Assembly (NCBI RefSeq): GCF_008973465.1
Contig: NZ_WBXN01000004.1
Location: 4,008,501-4,072,500, forward strand
Reading direction: 5' to 3'
DNA length: 64,000 nt
Origin: Streptomyces sp. SS1-1
GTDB taxonomy: Bacteria; Actinomycetota; Actinomycetes; Streptomycetales; Streptomycetaceae
The translations under genes were made by a program, and so were the position numbers. Positions 52,995-61,962 of this stretch are shown here, in pieces; position 1 is the stretch's first letter; each line of letters opens with the position of its first letter. The notes beneath the pieces were generated by a model. The model saw only the letters and a program-made list of their open reading frames with translations, did not search any database and was not told the DNA's origin.

Positions 52995-53924
52995 ATGAGA
53001 CTCGGTGTCCTCGACGTGGGTTCCAACACGGTGCATCTGCTGGTGGTGGACGCGCATCCCGGCGCGCGCCCGCTGCCCGCGCACTCGCACAAGGAAGAAC
53101 TGCGCCTCGCCCAACTCCTCGACGACAAGGGCGCCATCGGCACCGAGGGCGTCGACCGCCTGGTGGGCGTGATCCACGAGGCGCTCCAGGCCGCCGAGGA
53201 CAAGGGGGTCGAGGAGGTCCTGCCCTTCGCCACGTCCGCCGTGCGCGAGGCCGTGAACGCCGACGAGGTCCTCGCGCGCGTGAAGGCCGAGACCGGGGTC
53301 GAGCTCCAGGTCCTGGCCGGGGACGACGAGGCCCGGCTGACCTTCCTGGCCGCCCGGCGCTGGTTCGGCTGGTCGGCCGGGAAACTGCTCGTCCTGGACA
53401 TCGGCGGCGGCTCCCTGGAGATCGCGTACGGCATCGACGAGGAGCCGGACGCCGCGGTGTCCCTGCCGCTGGGCGCGGGCCGCCTCACCGCGGGCTGGCT
53501 GCCGGGCGACCCGCCGGACCCGGAGGACATACGCGCGCTGCGGCGCCACGCACGGGCCGAGATCGCCCGTACGGTCGGCGAGTTCAGCCGGTTCGGGGCG
53601 CCCGACCATGTCGTCGCCACGTCCAAGACGTTCCGCCAGCTGGCCCGGATCGCCGGTGCCGCCCGCTCCGCGGAGGGCCTGTACGTGCAGCGCGAGCTGA
53701 AGCGGGAGTCCCTGGAGGCGTGGGTGCCGCGGCTGGCCGGGATGACCGCCGCCCAGCGCGCGGAACTGCCCGGCGTCTCCGAGGGCCGCGCGGAACAGCT
53801 GCTCGCCGGGGCGCTGGTCGCCGAGGGCGCGATGGACCTGTTCGGCGTGGAGGCGCTGGAGATCTGCCCGTGGGCCCTGCGCGAGGGCGTCATCCTGCGC
53901 AAGCTGGACCACATGACTCCGTGA
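52995..53924 (+). CDS. Ppx/GppA-family phosphatase
   Basis: 309 aa ASKHA-fold phosphatase for polyphosphate or (p)ppGpp. 'LDVGSNTVHLLVVD' (phosphate 1), 'FATSAVREAVN', 'LDIGGGSLEIAYG' (phosphate 2). Followed by a helical C-terminal part without the HD domain of long Ppx proteins. Streptomyces has more than one such gene, so the exact substrate is open. TAGCGT (52982-52987) ends seven bases before the ATG: probably leaderless. The TGA lies in the first unit of a tandem repeat. Confidence 0.88.
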   Translation: MRLGVLDVGSNTVHLLVVDAHPGARPLPAHSHKEELRLAQLLDDKGAIGTEGVDRLVGVIHEALQAAEDKGVEEVLPFATSAVREAVNADEVLARVKAETGVELQVLAGDDEARLTFLAARRWFGWSAGKLLVLDIGGGSLEIAYGIDEEPDAAVSLPLGAGRLTAGWLPGDPPDPEDIRALRRHARAEIARTVGEFSRFGAPDHVVATSKTFRQLARIAGAARSAEGLYVQRELKRESLEAWVPRLAGMTAAQRAELPGVSEGRAEQLLAGALVAEGAMDLFGVEALEICPWALREGVILRKLDHMTP

Positions 53925-53975
53925 CGGCCTACTCCGTGACGGCCTACTCCGTGACGGCCTACTCCGTGACGGCCC
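53916..53975. repeat. Four-copy 15-base tandem repeat at the ppx 3' end
   Basis: Unit ACTCCGTGACGGCCT at 53916, 53931, 53946 and 53961 (the last copy differs in its final base). The first copy contains the ppx stop codon. Confidence 0.92.
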
Positions 53976-54299
53976 CTCTGGCGCGGGCCTTCGGTGGTGT
54001 TCGGCTGTGGGCTTCGGGTGGGGCTTCGGCGGCGTTCGGCCGCCGCCCACGCGCGGGGCCCTCGGCGGCGCTCCGCTGCCGCCCCCGCGCGGGCCTCGAC
54101 GGCGCTCGGCTGCGCCCCACGCGCCCCGGCGGTCCACCGCACCACCCGCGTGAAGCCCACCACACCCCGGCCGGAGCCCGGGGCCGCCTCCCGGGCCGTA
54201 AATGCCCTGTTCGCACAGGTGGCCGGTTGTGTACGGCGGCGCCGGGCACATGGTCATCCTGTTCCCGCGGGCCGCGGGAGTCCCCGTACGCTGTCCCTC
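53976..54299. other. Non-coding gap between ppx and the isomerase gene
   Basis: 324 bases after the tandem repeat. The first 170 consist of degenerate GGCGGCG/TTCGG and CCGCCGCC motifs able to fold on themselves; no gene is supported. The -10 of the next gene (TACGCT, 54287-54292) is at the end. Confidence 0.5.
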
Positions 54300-55124
54300 G
54301 TGGCAGATCCAGTGGTGCGCATCCCGGATGCGAAGGTCGCCCTGTCGACGGCCTCGGTCTATCCGGAGTCGACGGCGACGGCCTTCGAGATCGCCGCGCG
54401 CCTCGGCTACGACGGTGTCGAGGTCATGGTGTGGACCGACCCGGTCAGCCAGGACCTGGAGGCCCTGCGCCGGCTCAGCGACTACCACCGCATCCCCATC
54501 CTGGCCATCCACGCCCCCTGCCTGCTGATCACCCAGCGCGTGTGGTCCACCGACCCCTGGACCAAGCTCCAGCGCGCCCAGGCCGCCGCCGAGAAGCTGG
54601 GGGCCGGCACGGTCGTCGTGCACCCGCCGTTCCGCTGGCAGCGCCAGTACGCCCGGGACTTCGTCGAGGGCATCTGGCGCATGGCGAACGAGACGGACGT
54701 GCGCTTCGCCGTCGAGAACATGTACCCCTGGCGCTACCGCGACCGCGAGATGCTGGCGTACGCCCCCGACTGGGACGTCACCCGCGACGACTACCGGCAC
54801 TTCACGATCGACCTCAGCCACACGGCGACCGCCCGTTGCGACGCGCTCCAGATGGTCGACCGCATGGGCGACCGGCTCGGGCACGTCCACCTCGCCGACG
54901 GCCGGGGCTCCGCGAAGGACGAGCACCTCGTCCCCGGCCGCGGCACCCAGCCCTGCGCCGAGGTGCTGGAGCGCCTCGCCCAGACCGGCTTCGACGGGCA
55001 CGTCGTGATCGAGGTCAACACGCGGCGCGCCATGTCCGGCGCCGAACGGGAGGCCGACCTCGCCGAGGCCCTCGCCTTCACCCGGCTCCACCTGGCGTCC
55101 GCGGTGAAGGTGCCCCGGCCGTGA
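54300..55124 (+). CDS. Sugar phosphate isomerase/epimerase-like TIM-barrel protein
   Basis: 274 aa of the AP-endonuclease-2 / xylose-isomerase-like TIM family: 'LSTASVYPESTATAFEIAARLGYDGVEVMVW' region, 'HAPCLL', 'VVHPPFRWQ', metal-site residues in 'FAVENMYPW', 'DLSHTA', 'HVHLADGRG' and 'VIEVNTR'. The His/Glu/Asp set suggests a divalent-metal isomerase or epimerase. GTG start with TACGCT ending seven bases upstream: probably leaderless. Its stop overlaps the start of the TetR gene (GTGA). Confidence 0.85.
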   Translation: MADPVVRIPDAKVALSTASVYPESTATAFEIAARLGYDGVEVMVWTDPVSQDLEALRRLSDYHRIPILAIHAPCLLITQRVWSTDPWTKLQRAQAAAEKLGAGTVVVHPPFRWQRQYARDFVEGIWRMANETDVRFAVENMYPWRYRDREMLAYAPDWDVTRDDYRHFTIDLSHTATARCDALQMVDRMGDRLGHVHLADGRGSAKDEHLVPGRGTQPCAEVLERLAQTGFDGHVVIEVNTRRAMSGAEREADLAEALAFTRLHLASAVKVPRP

Positions 55125-55747
55125 CCGGCGCGGGACCCGCCCCCGGCGGGCCGGGCGCGCGACGCCGGGGCCGCCCGCCGCGCACCGAGTCCGCCGGCAC
55201 CCGCGAGCGCATCCTGGACGCGGCCCGCGAGGAGTTCTCCGAGCGGGGCTACGAGAAGACGTCCGTGCGTGGCATCGCCAAGGCCGCCGGGGTCGACTCG
55301 GCCCTCGTCCACCACTACTTCGGCACCAAGGAGCAGGTCTTCGAGGCCGCCGTCGAGGTCGCCCTCGTCCCCGCCCTGAAGGCACGCGACGCCGTCCTCG
55401 CGGCACCGCTGGACGACGTCGGCGAGCGGATGACCCGCTTCCTGTTCGGGCTCTGGGAGAACCCGGCGACCCGCAAGCCGCTGCTCGCGGTCGTCCGGTC
55501 CGCGGTCGCCAACGAGGTCGCGGCCACCGTCTTCCGCCGCCTCGTCGCCAGCCAGCTGCTGCGCCGGATCGCCGGGGAGATCGACGCGCCGGACGCCGAG
55601 CTGCGCGCCGAGCTGGCCGCCGCGCAGCTCGTCGGGATCGCGATGATGCGGTACGTCATCAAGATCGAGCCGATCGCCTCGGCCGACCTGGAGCGGATCG
55701 TCGCGCGCGTGGCCCCCGTCGTCCAAGCCCACCTCACCGGCCCCTAG
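55121..55747 (+). CDS. TetR-family transcriptional regulator
   Basis: 208 aa. A Gly/Arg/Pro-rich lead, then HTH 'ILDAAREEFSERGYEKTSVR', 'AGVDSALVHHYFGTKEQVFE' (about residues 30-75), then a C-terminal domain ('PLLAVVRSAVANEVAATVFR', 'AAAQLVGIAMMRYVIKIEP') of the TetR_C type found in many Streptomyces regulators. Translationally coupled to the TIM-barrel gene by a four-base overlap, so it probably co-varies with or controls that gene. Ligand unknown. Confidence 0.9.
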   Translation: MTGAGPAPGGPGARRRGRPPRTESAGTRERILDAAREEFSERGYEKTSVRGIAKAAGVDSALVHHYFGTKEQVFEAAVEVALVPALKARDAVLAAPLDDVGERMTRFLFGLWENPATRKPLLAVVRSAVANEVAATVFRRLVASQLLRRIAGEIDAPDAELRAELAAAQLVGIAMMRYVIKIEPIASADLERIVARVAPVVQAHLTGP

Positions 55748-55757
55748 ATGTGCCGTC

Positions 55758-55812
55758 CGGAGGCGGTCGCCGCCCCGTCCCGTGCTGCTCGGAGGCGGTC
55801 GCCGCCCCGTCC
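55758..55812. repeat. Direct repeat after the TetR stop
   Basis: Two identical 23-base copies (55758-55780 and 55790-55812), period 32, directly following the stop codon at 55747. Confidence 0.85.
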
Positions 55813-55910
55813 GCGAGACATCCGTCCCGCGATCCGGACACCTCGTCCCGCCCACTGGATGAGCGGCGTACGCTCACTAACAGCCCTATCTGTCTGAAGG
55901 AGCGAGCGAG

Positions 55911-57764
55911 ATGCCCGAGCTGAGGTCCCGCACAGTCACCCACGGCCGCAACATGGCGGGCGCCCGCGCCCTTATGCGCGCCTCCGGTGTACCCGGTGCG
56001 GACATCGGCCGGAAGCCGATCATCGCGGTGGCGAACTCCTTCACCGAGTTCGTGCCCGGCCACACGCACCTGCAGCCCGTCGGCCGGATCGTCTCCGACG
56101 CCATCCGCGAGGCCGGCGGCATCCCGCGCGAGTTCAACACGATCGCCGTCGACGACGGCATCGCCATGGGCCACGGCGGCATGCTCTACTCCCTGCCCTC
56201 CCGCGACCTCATCGCGGACAGCGTGGAGTACATGGTCGAGGCGCACTGCGCCGACGCCCTGATCTGCATCTCCAACTGCGACAAGATCACCCCGGGCATG
56301 CTGATGGCCGCGCTGCGCCTCAACATCCCGACCGTCTTCGTCTCCGGCGGCCCCATGGAGTCCGGCCGCGCCACCCTCGTCGACGGCACGGTCCGCACCC
56401 TCGACCTGGTCGACGCGATCTCCGACGCCGTGAACGACAAGATCTCGGACGAGGACATCCTCCGTATCGAGGAGAACGCCTGTCCGACCTGCGGGTCCTG
56501 TTCCGGCATGTTCACCGCCAACTCGATGAACTGCCTCACCGAGGCCATCGGCCTCTCCCTGCCGGGCAACGGCTCGGTCCTCGCCACGCACACGGCCCGC
56601 AAGGGCCTGTACGAGGACGCCGCCCGCACCGTCATGGACATCACCCGCCGCTACTACGAGCAGGACGACGAGACGGTCCTGCCGCGCAACGTCGCCACCT
56701 TCGCGGCGTTCGAGAACGCCATGGCGCTCGACATCGCCATGGGCGGCTCCACCAACACGATCCTGCACCTGCTGGCCGCCGCCCAGGAAGCGGGCGTCCC
56801 GTTCGGCCTGGAGGAGATCGACGCCGTCTCGCGCCGCGTCCCCTGCCTGGCCAAGGTCGCCCCGAACGTCGCCAAGGACCGCACGTACTACATGGAGGAC
56901 GTGCACCGCGCCGGCGGCATCCCCGCCCTGCTGGGCGAGCTGCACCGCGGCGGCCTGCTCAACGAGGACGTCCACGCCGTCCACAGCCCGTCGCTGTCCG
57001 ACTGGCTGAAGACCTGGGACGTGCGCGGCGGCTCGCCCTCGCCGGAGGCCGTCGAGCTGTGGCACGCGGCCCCCGGCTGCGTCCGCTCGGCCGAGGCGTT
57101 CTCCCAGTCGGAGCGCTGGGCCGCCCTCGACGAGGACGCGGAGGGCGGCTGCATCCGCAGCGTCGAGCACGCCTACTCCAAGGACGGCGGCCTCGCGGTC
57201 CTCAAGGGCAACCTCGCCGTCGACGGCTGTGTCGTGAAGACCGCGGGCGTGGACGAGTCCATCTGGACCTTCGAGGGCCCGGCCGTCGTCTGCGAGTCGC
57301 AGGAGGAGGCCGTCGAGAAGATCCTCAACAAGCAGGTCACCGACGGGGACGTCGTCGTCATCCGCTACGAGGGCCCCAAGGGCGGCCCCGGCATGCAGGA
57401 GATGCTGTACCCGACGTCCTTCCTCAAGGGCCGCGGCCTCGGCAAGACCTGCGCGCTGATCACCGACGGCCGTTTCTCCGGCGGCACCTCGGGCCTGTCC
57501 ATCGGCCACGCCTCCCCGGAGGCCGCGTCCGGCGGCACCATCGCCCTCGTCGAGGACGGCGACCGCATCCGCATCGACATCCCGAACCGCACGATCGAGC
57601 TCCTCGTCGACGACGCGGAGCTCAACCGCCGCGAGCAGGCGCTGAACGGCGCCTACGCGCCGAAGAACCGCGACCGCAAGGTCTCGGCGGCCCTGCGCGC
57701 CTACGCGGCGATGGCCACCAGCGCCGACAAGGGCGCCGTGCGCGACGTCTCGAAGCTGGGCTGA
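55911..57764 (+). CDS. ilvD: Dihydroxy-acid dehydratase
   Basis: Dehydrates dihydroxy acids in isoleucine and valine synthesis (the product also feeds pantoate). 617 aa IlvD/Edd enzyme with Fe-S cysteines in 'ISNCDKITPGML' (about residue 124) and 'CPTCGSCSGMFTANSMNCL' (about 190-208). 'MGGSTNTILHL' and 'TDGRFSGGTSGLSIGH' with the catalytic Ser region follow. AAGGAG lies upstream of the ATG. Monocistronic, with its own terminator. Confidence 0.97.
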   Translation: MPELRSRTVTHGRNMAGARALMRASGVPGADIGRKPIIAVANSFTEFVPGHTHLQPVGRIVSDAIREAGGIPREFNTIAVDDGIAMGHGGMLYSLPSRDLIADSVEYMVEAHCADALICISNCDKITPGMLMAALRLNIPTVFVSGGPMESGRATLVDGTVRTLDLVDAISDAVNDKISDEDILRIEENACPTCGSCSGMFTANSMNCLTEAIGLSLPGNGSVLATHTARKGLYEDAARTVMDITRRYYEQDDETVLPRNVATFAAFENAMALDIAMGGSTNTILHLLAAAQEAGVPFGLEEIDAVSRRVPCLAKVAPNVAKDRTYYMEDVHRAGGIPALLGELHRGGLLNEDVHAVHSPSLSDWLKTWDVRGGSPSPEAVELWHAAPGCVRSAEAFSQSERWAALDEDAEGGCIRSVEHAYSKDGGLAVLKGNLAVDGCVVKTAGVDESIWTFEGPAVVCESQEEAVEKILNKQVTDGDVVVIRYEGPKGGPGMQEMLYPTSFLKGRGLGKTCALITDGRFSGGTSGLSIGHASPEAASGGTIALVEDGDRIRIDIPNRTIELLVDDAELNRREQALNGAYAPKNRDRKVSAALRAYAAMATSADKGAVRDVSKLG

Positions 57765-57783
57765 CCCGCTCGGTCACGACGCG

Positions 57784-57821
57784 GGCGAAGGGGCCGTCTC
57801 CTCGGGGGCGGCCCCTTCGCC
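57784..57821. terminator. Terminator after ilvD
   Basis: Perfect 13-base inverted repeat (57784-57796 and 57809-57821) with a 12-base loop between convergent genes. Confidence 0.8.
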
Positions 57822-57899
57822 GTACGCGGCCCGGAACGGCTCAGCGGGGGAGGGGGGCGGGTGAGTGCCCGTGGTGGTGTCCAGTGTCCGCGGTGACGC

Positions 57900-60017
57900 T
57901 CACCAGGTGCCGGGCCCTTGCGCGTCCACGGCGAAGACCGTGCCGTCCGGGGCGGTGGCGTGGACCCGGCCGCCGCCCAGCGTGGGCGCGGGCAGGTCGG
58001 CGGTGGCCGCCGCCGCGTCCGGGTTCAGCCGGGGGTCCGTCTGGCCGGCGAGCCTCCCCTCGGCCGCGTCCACCGCGAGCAGCCGTCCGTCGGCCGCGCT
58101 CAGGTACACATGCCGGCCGTCCGAGACCGGCGCCGAGCCCTGGCTGACGCCGGTCTGCACCGACCACCGCTGCCGGCCCGCGCGCAGGTCGACGGCCACC
58201 AGGGATCCGCCCGCCCCCAGCAGGTAGACGGTCCCGTCGCGCACCCCGGCCTGCGCCTGGCCGAGCGACTCCGACAGGGGCACGCGCCGCGTCGCGCCGG
58301 ACGCCGGGCTGTAGCGGACGACAGCCGTCGCCTCGCCGCTGACTCCGCCGCCCACGACGAGGAAGACCTCGCCGTCGGTGGCGCCCACGGGCACCACGGT
58401 GCCGTCGAACGGCGCGTCCCAGCGCACCGTGCCGTCCTTCGGGTCGATGGACCGCACGCGTGTACGGCTGCCGTCGGCCGACGTACGCGCGGTGAACAGC
58501 CAGGGGTTCCCCGGGAACGACAGGGCCTGCGCGTCACCCAGCCCCGGTATCCGCCGCTCCCAGCGGGTCCTGCCGGTCGCGCTGTCGACACCCCGCGCCC
58601 CGCCGTCCACCGAGATCAGCACCAGCATGTCGCCCGCGAACCGGAATCCGCCGTACGCCGACACGTCCAGCTCCCACCGGCGCTCGCCGGAGACGGGGTC
58701 GAGCGCCTCCAGCCGCCGGCCCGCGTGGGTCAGTACGTGCGCCAGCCCGCCCGAGATCTCGGGCGCACGGCCCGCCATGTCCCCCTCGGCCGGCTCGTAC
58801 CGCCACAGCACCCGGCCGTCCGCCGGGTCGAGCGCGCTCACCAGCCCCGACTGGGCACACAGCAACCGCCGGTCCACCTGCGCGCAGCGCGGCAGACCAC
58901 CGTCCTTCGGCGACGGCTCCACGGCCCAGGACCGGACCGCGGACGCGGCGGCGGCCTTCCCCACGCCTGTCTTCTGCATCGGTTTCTCCCCATCCCCCGG
59001 CCACAGCAGCGCACCCGCGGCGACGCCCAGCGCCACCAAGGCGGCCGCCGTCACCAGGGCCACCCGCCCCCACCTCGTCGTACGGGGCCGCCGCGGCCCG
59101 GCCGCCCCCCGCTCCGGCCGCGGCCCGGGCCCCGGGTCCTGCTCCTCGCTCGTGCGCTGCGCCGGTATGAACGCCTGTGTGTCGTACGACGCCGCCACGG
59201 ACCGCAGTTCCCGCATGAGCTCGTCCGGGGTGGGCCGGTCCTCGGGCTCCTTGGCGAGGCAGCGCAGCACGAGCGGCGCCAGGTCCTCCGGCAGCCCGGT
59301 CAGATCCGGCTCGTCATGGACGACCTGGTAGGCGACGACGTACGGGCTGTCCGAGTCGAACGGCCCCCGTCCCGTCGCCGCGTGCACCAGCACCGAGCCG
59401 AGCGCGAAGACGTCCGCGGCCGGACCGACCTCCCGGGGCCGCCGGAACTGCTCCGGGGCCATGAACGGCGGCGTGCCGATCAACTTGCCCGTCTCGGTCC
59501 GCAGTTCGCTGTCCTTTGGCCGAGAGATGCCGAAGTCGATGACCTTCGGCCCGTCGTCGGCGAGCAGGACGTTGCTCGGTTTGAGGTCGCGGTGCACGAC
59601 GCCGACCCGGTGGATGTCCCGCAGCGCCTCCGCCAGTCCGGCCATCAGCCGCCGCAGCTGCGCGGGGGCCATCGGGCCGTTCCGCTTCACCTGTTCGGAG
59701 AGCGTCGGACCGGGGATGAACAGCGTGGCCATCCACGGCCGTCCGGCCTCCGGATCGGCGTCCACCACCGGTGCCGTGAAGGCCCCGCTGACCTTGCGCG
59801 CCGCCCCGACCTCCTGCCGGAATCGACCCCTGAACTCGGGGTCCTTCGCGAACTCGGCATGCACGACCTTGACGGCGACCTGCATGCCGGACGTGCTCCT
59901 GGCCAGGTGGACGACACCCATGCCTCCGGAGCCGAGGTGCGACTCCAGGCGGTAGGGCCCGGCGTACTCGGGAAGTTCCGCTTCCGCGTCCGTCCCGGAG
60001 TTGTGCCGTGACGCCAT
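57900..60017 (-). CDS. Membrane Ser/Thr protein kinase with extracytoplasmic PQQ-like beta-propeller
   Basis: 705 aa. Kinase domain (about residues 25-280): Gly loop 'LGSGGMGVVHLA', Lys in 'VAVKVVH', catalytic 'HRDLKPSN', 'DFGIS', 'GTPPFMAPEQ'. A Pro/Arg-rich linker and one TM helix ('VALVTAAALVALGVAAGALL', about 320-342) lead to an outer PQQ-type propeller with repeats such as 'VSALDPADGRVLWRYEP', 'LEALDPVSGERRWELDV' and 'LVAVDLRAGRQRWSVQT'. The propeller probably senses a ligand. No PASTA repeats. Start ATG 60017 after GGGGGTGG; GTG 60044 possible. Confidence 0.92.
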   Translation of the reverse strand: MASRHNSGTDAEAELPEYAGPYRLESHLGSGGMGVVHLARSTSGMQVAVKVVHAEFAKDPEFRGRFRQEVGAARKVSGAFTAPVVDADPEAGRPWMATLFIPGPTLSEQVKRNGPMAPAQLRRLMAGLAEALRDIHRVGVVHRDLKPSNVLLADDGPKVIDFGISRPKDSELRTETGKLIGTPPFMAPEQFRRPREVGPAADVFALGSVLVHAATGRGPFDSDSPYVVAYQVVHDEPDLTGLPEDLAPLVLRCLAKEPEDRPTPDELMRELRSVAASYDTQAFIPAQRTSEEQDPGPGPRPERGAAGPRRPRTTRWGRVALVTAAALVALGVAAGALLWPGDGEKPMQKTGVGKAAAASAVRSWAVEPSPKDGGLPRCAQVDRRLLCAQSGLVSALDPADGRVLWRYEPAEGDMAGRAPEISGGLAHVLTHAGRRLEALDPVSGERRWELDVSAYGGFRFAGDMLVLISVDGGARGVDSATGRTRWERRIPGLGDAQALSFPGNPWLFTARTSADGSRTRVRSIDPKDGTVRWDAPFDGTVVPVGATDGEVFLVVGGGVSGEATAVVRYSPASGATRRVPLSESLGQAQAGVRDGTVYLLGAGGSLVAVDLRAGRQRWSVQTGVSQGSAPVSDGRHVYLSAADGRLLAVDAAEGRLAGQTDPRLNPDAAAATADLPAPTLGGGRVHATAPDGTVFAVDAQGPGTW

Positions 60018-60198
60018 GGGACCACCCCCGTGCTGTTCGTCCACGCGCGCGACGCACGGAGCCTAGTCGATGATGCGTGCGAGACAGAGGCGGCTTGCTA
60101 GTGTGCGCGTTCGATGTGTGGACGCCTGTTTCGTGGCGTGATTTGGGGGAATCAACGGGGCCCCACGATCGTCGTGGGCTCCAACGGGGGGAGTACCT

Positions 60199-60522
60199 AT
60201 GTCTGTTGACCGTGCCGACGTGACCGACCGCGGCGAGGACGACGCCGTCACCACGCTCGCGGCCACCGCGGCCGCGGCCACCTTCCCGGTCGCGCCGGGC
60301 GTCCGCCTCAACGTCCGCGGCGGACCGGGCACCAGCTACCCGATCGTCAAGGTCCTGCCCGAGGGCGCGCGGGTCTCGATCTACTGCCAGCGGCCCGGCA
60401 CCACCGTGACCGGCCCGTACGGCACCTCGTCCATCTGGGACAACATCGCCAACGGCGAGTACGTCTCGGACGCGTACATCAAGACGGGCAGCGACGGCTA
60501 CATCCGCCCGCGCTGCTCGTAG
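60199..60522 (+). CDS. Small SH3-like (SH3b) protein
   Basis: 107 aa. Core 'VRLNVRGGPGTSYPIVKVLP' and 'GARVSIYC' is the bacterial SH3 pattern (about residues 36-100), ending in 'YIRPRCS' with two Cys in the domain. The 30-residue N-terminus is charged then Ala-rich without a clear signal peptide, unusual for SH3b proteins that normally act on the wall. A GGGGGGAG ribosome site precedes ATG 60199. Divergent from the kinase with 181 bases between; TAGTGT near 60099 may be its -10. Confidence 0.8.
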   Translation: MSVDRADVTDRGEDDAVTTLAATAAAATFPVAPGVRLNVRGGPGTSYPIVKVLPEGARVSIYCQRPGTTVTGPYGTSSIWDNIANGEYVSDAYIKTGSDGYIRPRCS

Positions 60523-60569
60523 CGGGGCGCGGCTCGGGCGACCTCGGGCGGGGGCCAGGGCGAGTGAGG

Positions 60570-60686
60570 CCCGGTCGGCTGAGGGCCCAGGTGTGGCGAA
60601 GGCGGCCCGGTCGGGCGAGGGCCAGGTCTGACGGAGGCGGCCCGGTCGGGGGAGGGCTTGGTCAGTCGAGGGCGGCCTGGTCGGGG
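60570..60686. repeat. Degenerate tandem repeat, period 35-36
   Basis: Units begin at 60570, 60606, 60641 and 60676 with CCCGGTCGG(x)(x)GAGGGC (CCTGGTCGGGG in the last, partial copy). Lies between the SH3-like gene and the next membrane gene. Confidence 0.75.
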
Positions 60687-60738
60687 ATGCGGGAACCGGG
60701 CAGCCGGCCCGCGAACGCGCCGGGGCGATAATCGACGC

Positions 60739-61242
60739 GTGAGCGACACGAACGGCACCCCGGCCACCCCCGCGGGCTCCTCGGGCCCCTGCCCCGAGCC
60801 CCTGCGCTTCTTCGGCACGACCTGGGTCGACCACGACCACGGCTACGCGCTCCGCCGGGCCGGCGTGGCCGTCGGCTCCCTGGCCGCCGCGGCCGCCGCA
60901 TGCCTCGTGCTGCGCTTCGCCTACGAGGGCATCGCGATCGCCGGCAGCGGCGGCTTCGTGACCGTACTGGTCGTGGTGATGTTCGCGGTGTGCAGCGCGC
61001 TCGCGTTCCGCCACACCTGGGACGGCTTCACCAAGCGCCCCGACCCGGACCGCCAGGCAAGCCTGCGCGGCCTGCTCACCATCGGCTTCGTCGGCTCCCT
61101 CCTCGCCTACTTCTTCCGCTCCCTCGTCGAGGCCCCCGGCGAGAAACTCCACCGCCAGGAGTACGAGACGGCCCGCAAACGCCACGAGTCCCGCACCACC
61201 CGCCGCACCGGCAACCCCTCCAAGCGCAAACGCCGCACCTGA
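60739..61242 (+). CDS. Membrane protein of unknown function with basic tail
   Basis: 167 aa. Three hydrophobic helices (about residues 42-60, 70-92, 112-130) and a strongly basic C-terminus ('RTTRRTGNPSKRKRRT'). An N-terminal 35-residue soluble part includes 'FFGTTWVDHDHGYALRRAG'. No family recognised. GTG start; GATAAT (60727-60732) ends six bases before it, so a leaderless mRNA is likely. The coding 3' end is duplicated about 670 bases downstream in non-coding DNA. Confidence 0.7.
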   Translation: MSDTNGTPATPAGSSGPCPEPLRFFGTTWVDHDHGYALRRAGVAVGSLAAAAAACLVLRFAYEGIAIAGSGGFVTVLVVVMFAVCSALAFRHTWDGFTKRPDPDRQASLRGLLTIGFVGSLLAYFFRSLVEAPGEKLHRQEYETARKRHESRTTRRTGNPSKRKRRT

Positions 61243-61962
61243 GGCCGACCGTGCCGCCAGCCAGCCCGGCCGGCTGCGCTGCCACGGCCCCCACCCCGAA
61301 GTCGTCCGCTCTGCCGGGGCAGCGCGTCCGCTCGCCCGCGCCGACACGCCCCGCCGGCGCCGCTGCGCCCCGATGAACCGGCCGCCCGGGGTCGCTCGCG
61401 CAGCCGGAGTCAGCCCGCCCGGGGGCCCGCAGTGCCGGGGCTGGCTCGGTTACCTGCGCTGCCACGGCCCGTCCGGTCGCCTGCGTGGTAATGGCCAGCC
61501 TGGTCGCCTGCCCCGTCACGGCCCGATCGCCCGGCCGTAGTCGCGCGCGCTGCCGGAGCCAACGCGTCCGCCCGCCCGCGCCGGCACGGCCCGCGAGCGT
61601 CGGTGGGGCCCGATTCTCCGGCCGCCCGGGGTCGCGTGCGCTGTCACGGCCCCGATCGCCCGGCCGCCCGCAGTCGCCCGCGCTGTCGGGGCCTGCCCAC
61701 GCGGGGGCGCCTGCGCCACCACGCCCCGCACCACCCCCTCGGGGTTGCCCGGGCCGTCGACCCGTCCGGTCACCAGGGCTGCCGAGGCCCGCCCGCCTGG
61801 CCGACCGGAAGCACCTGTGCCGTCACGACCCGCCCGGTCCGACCGGCCGCAGTCGCCCGCGCCGCCGGGCCCCGCTGCACCGGTAACCCGTCCAAGCGCA
61901 AGCGCCGCACCTGAGGCCGACCGCGCCGCGGCTGGCCTGGTCGGCTGCGATGCCAGGGCCCG
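61201..61962. repeat. Displaced duplicate of the preceding gene's 3' end
   Basis: 61201-61290 (last codons, stop and downstream bases of the membrane gene) recurs at 61873-61962. The first 57 bases match at 52 positions, including the stop codon, and similarity continues more weakly for about 30 more. Confidence 0.85.

Noticed and set aside
53976..54150. GGCGGCG/TTCGG-rich stretch as a CRISPR-like or REP array
   Set aside because: The motifs are irregular in spacing and sequence, with no unique spacers.
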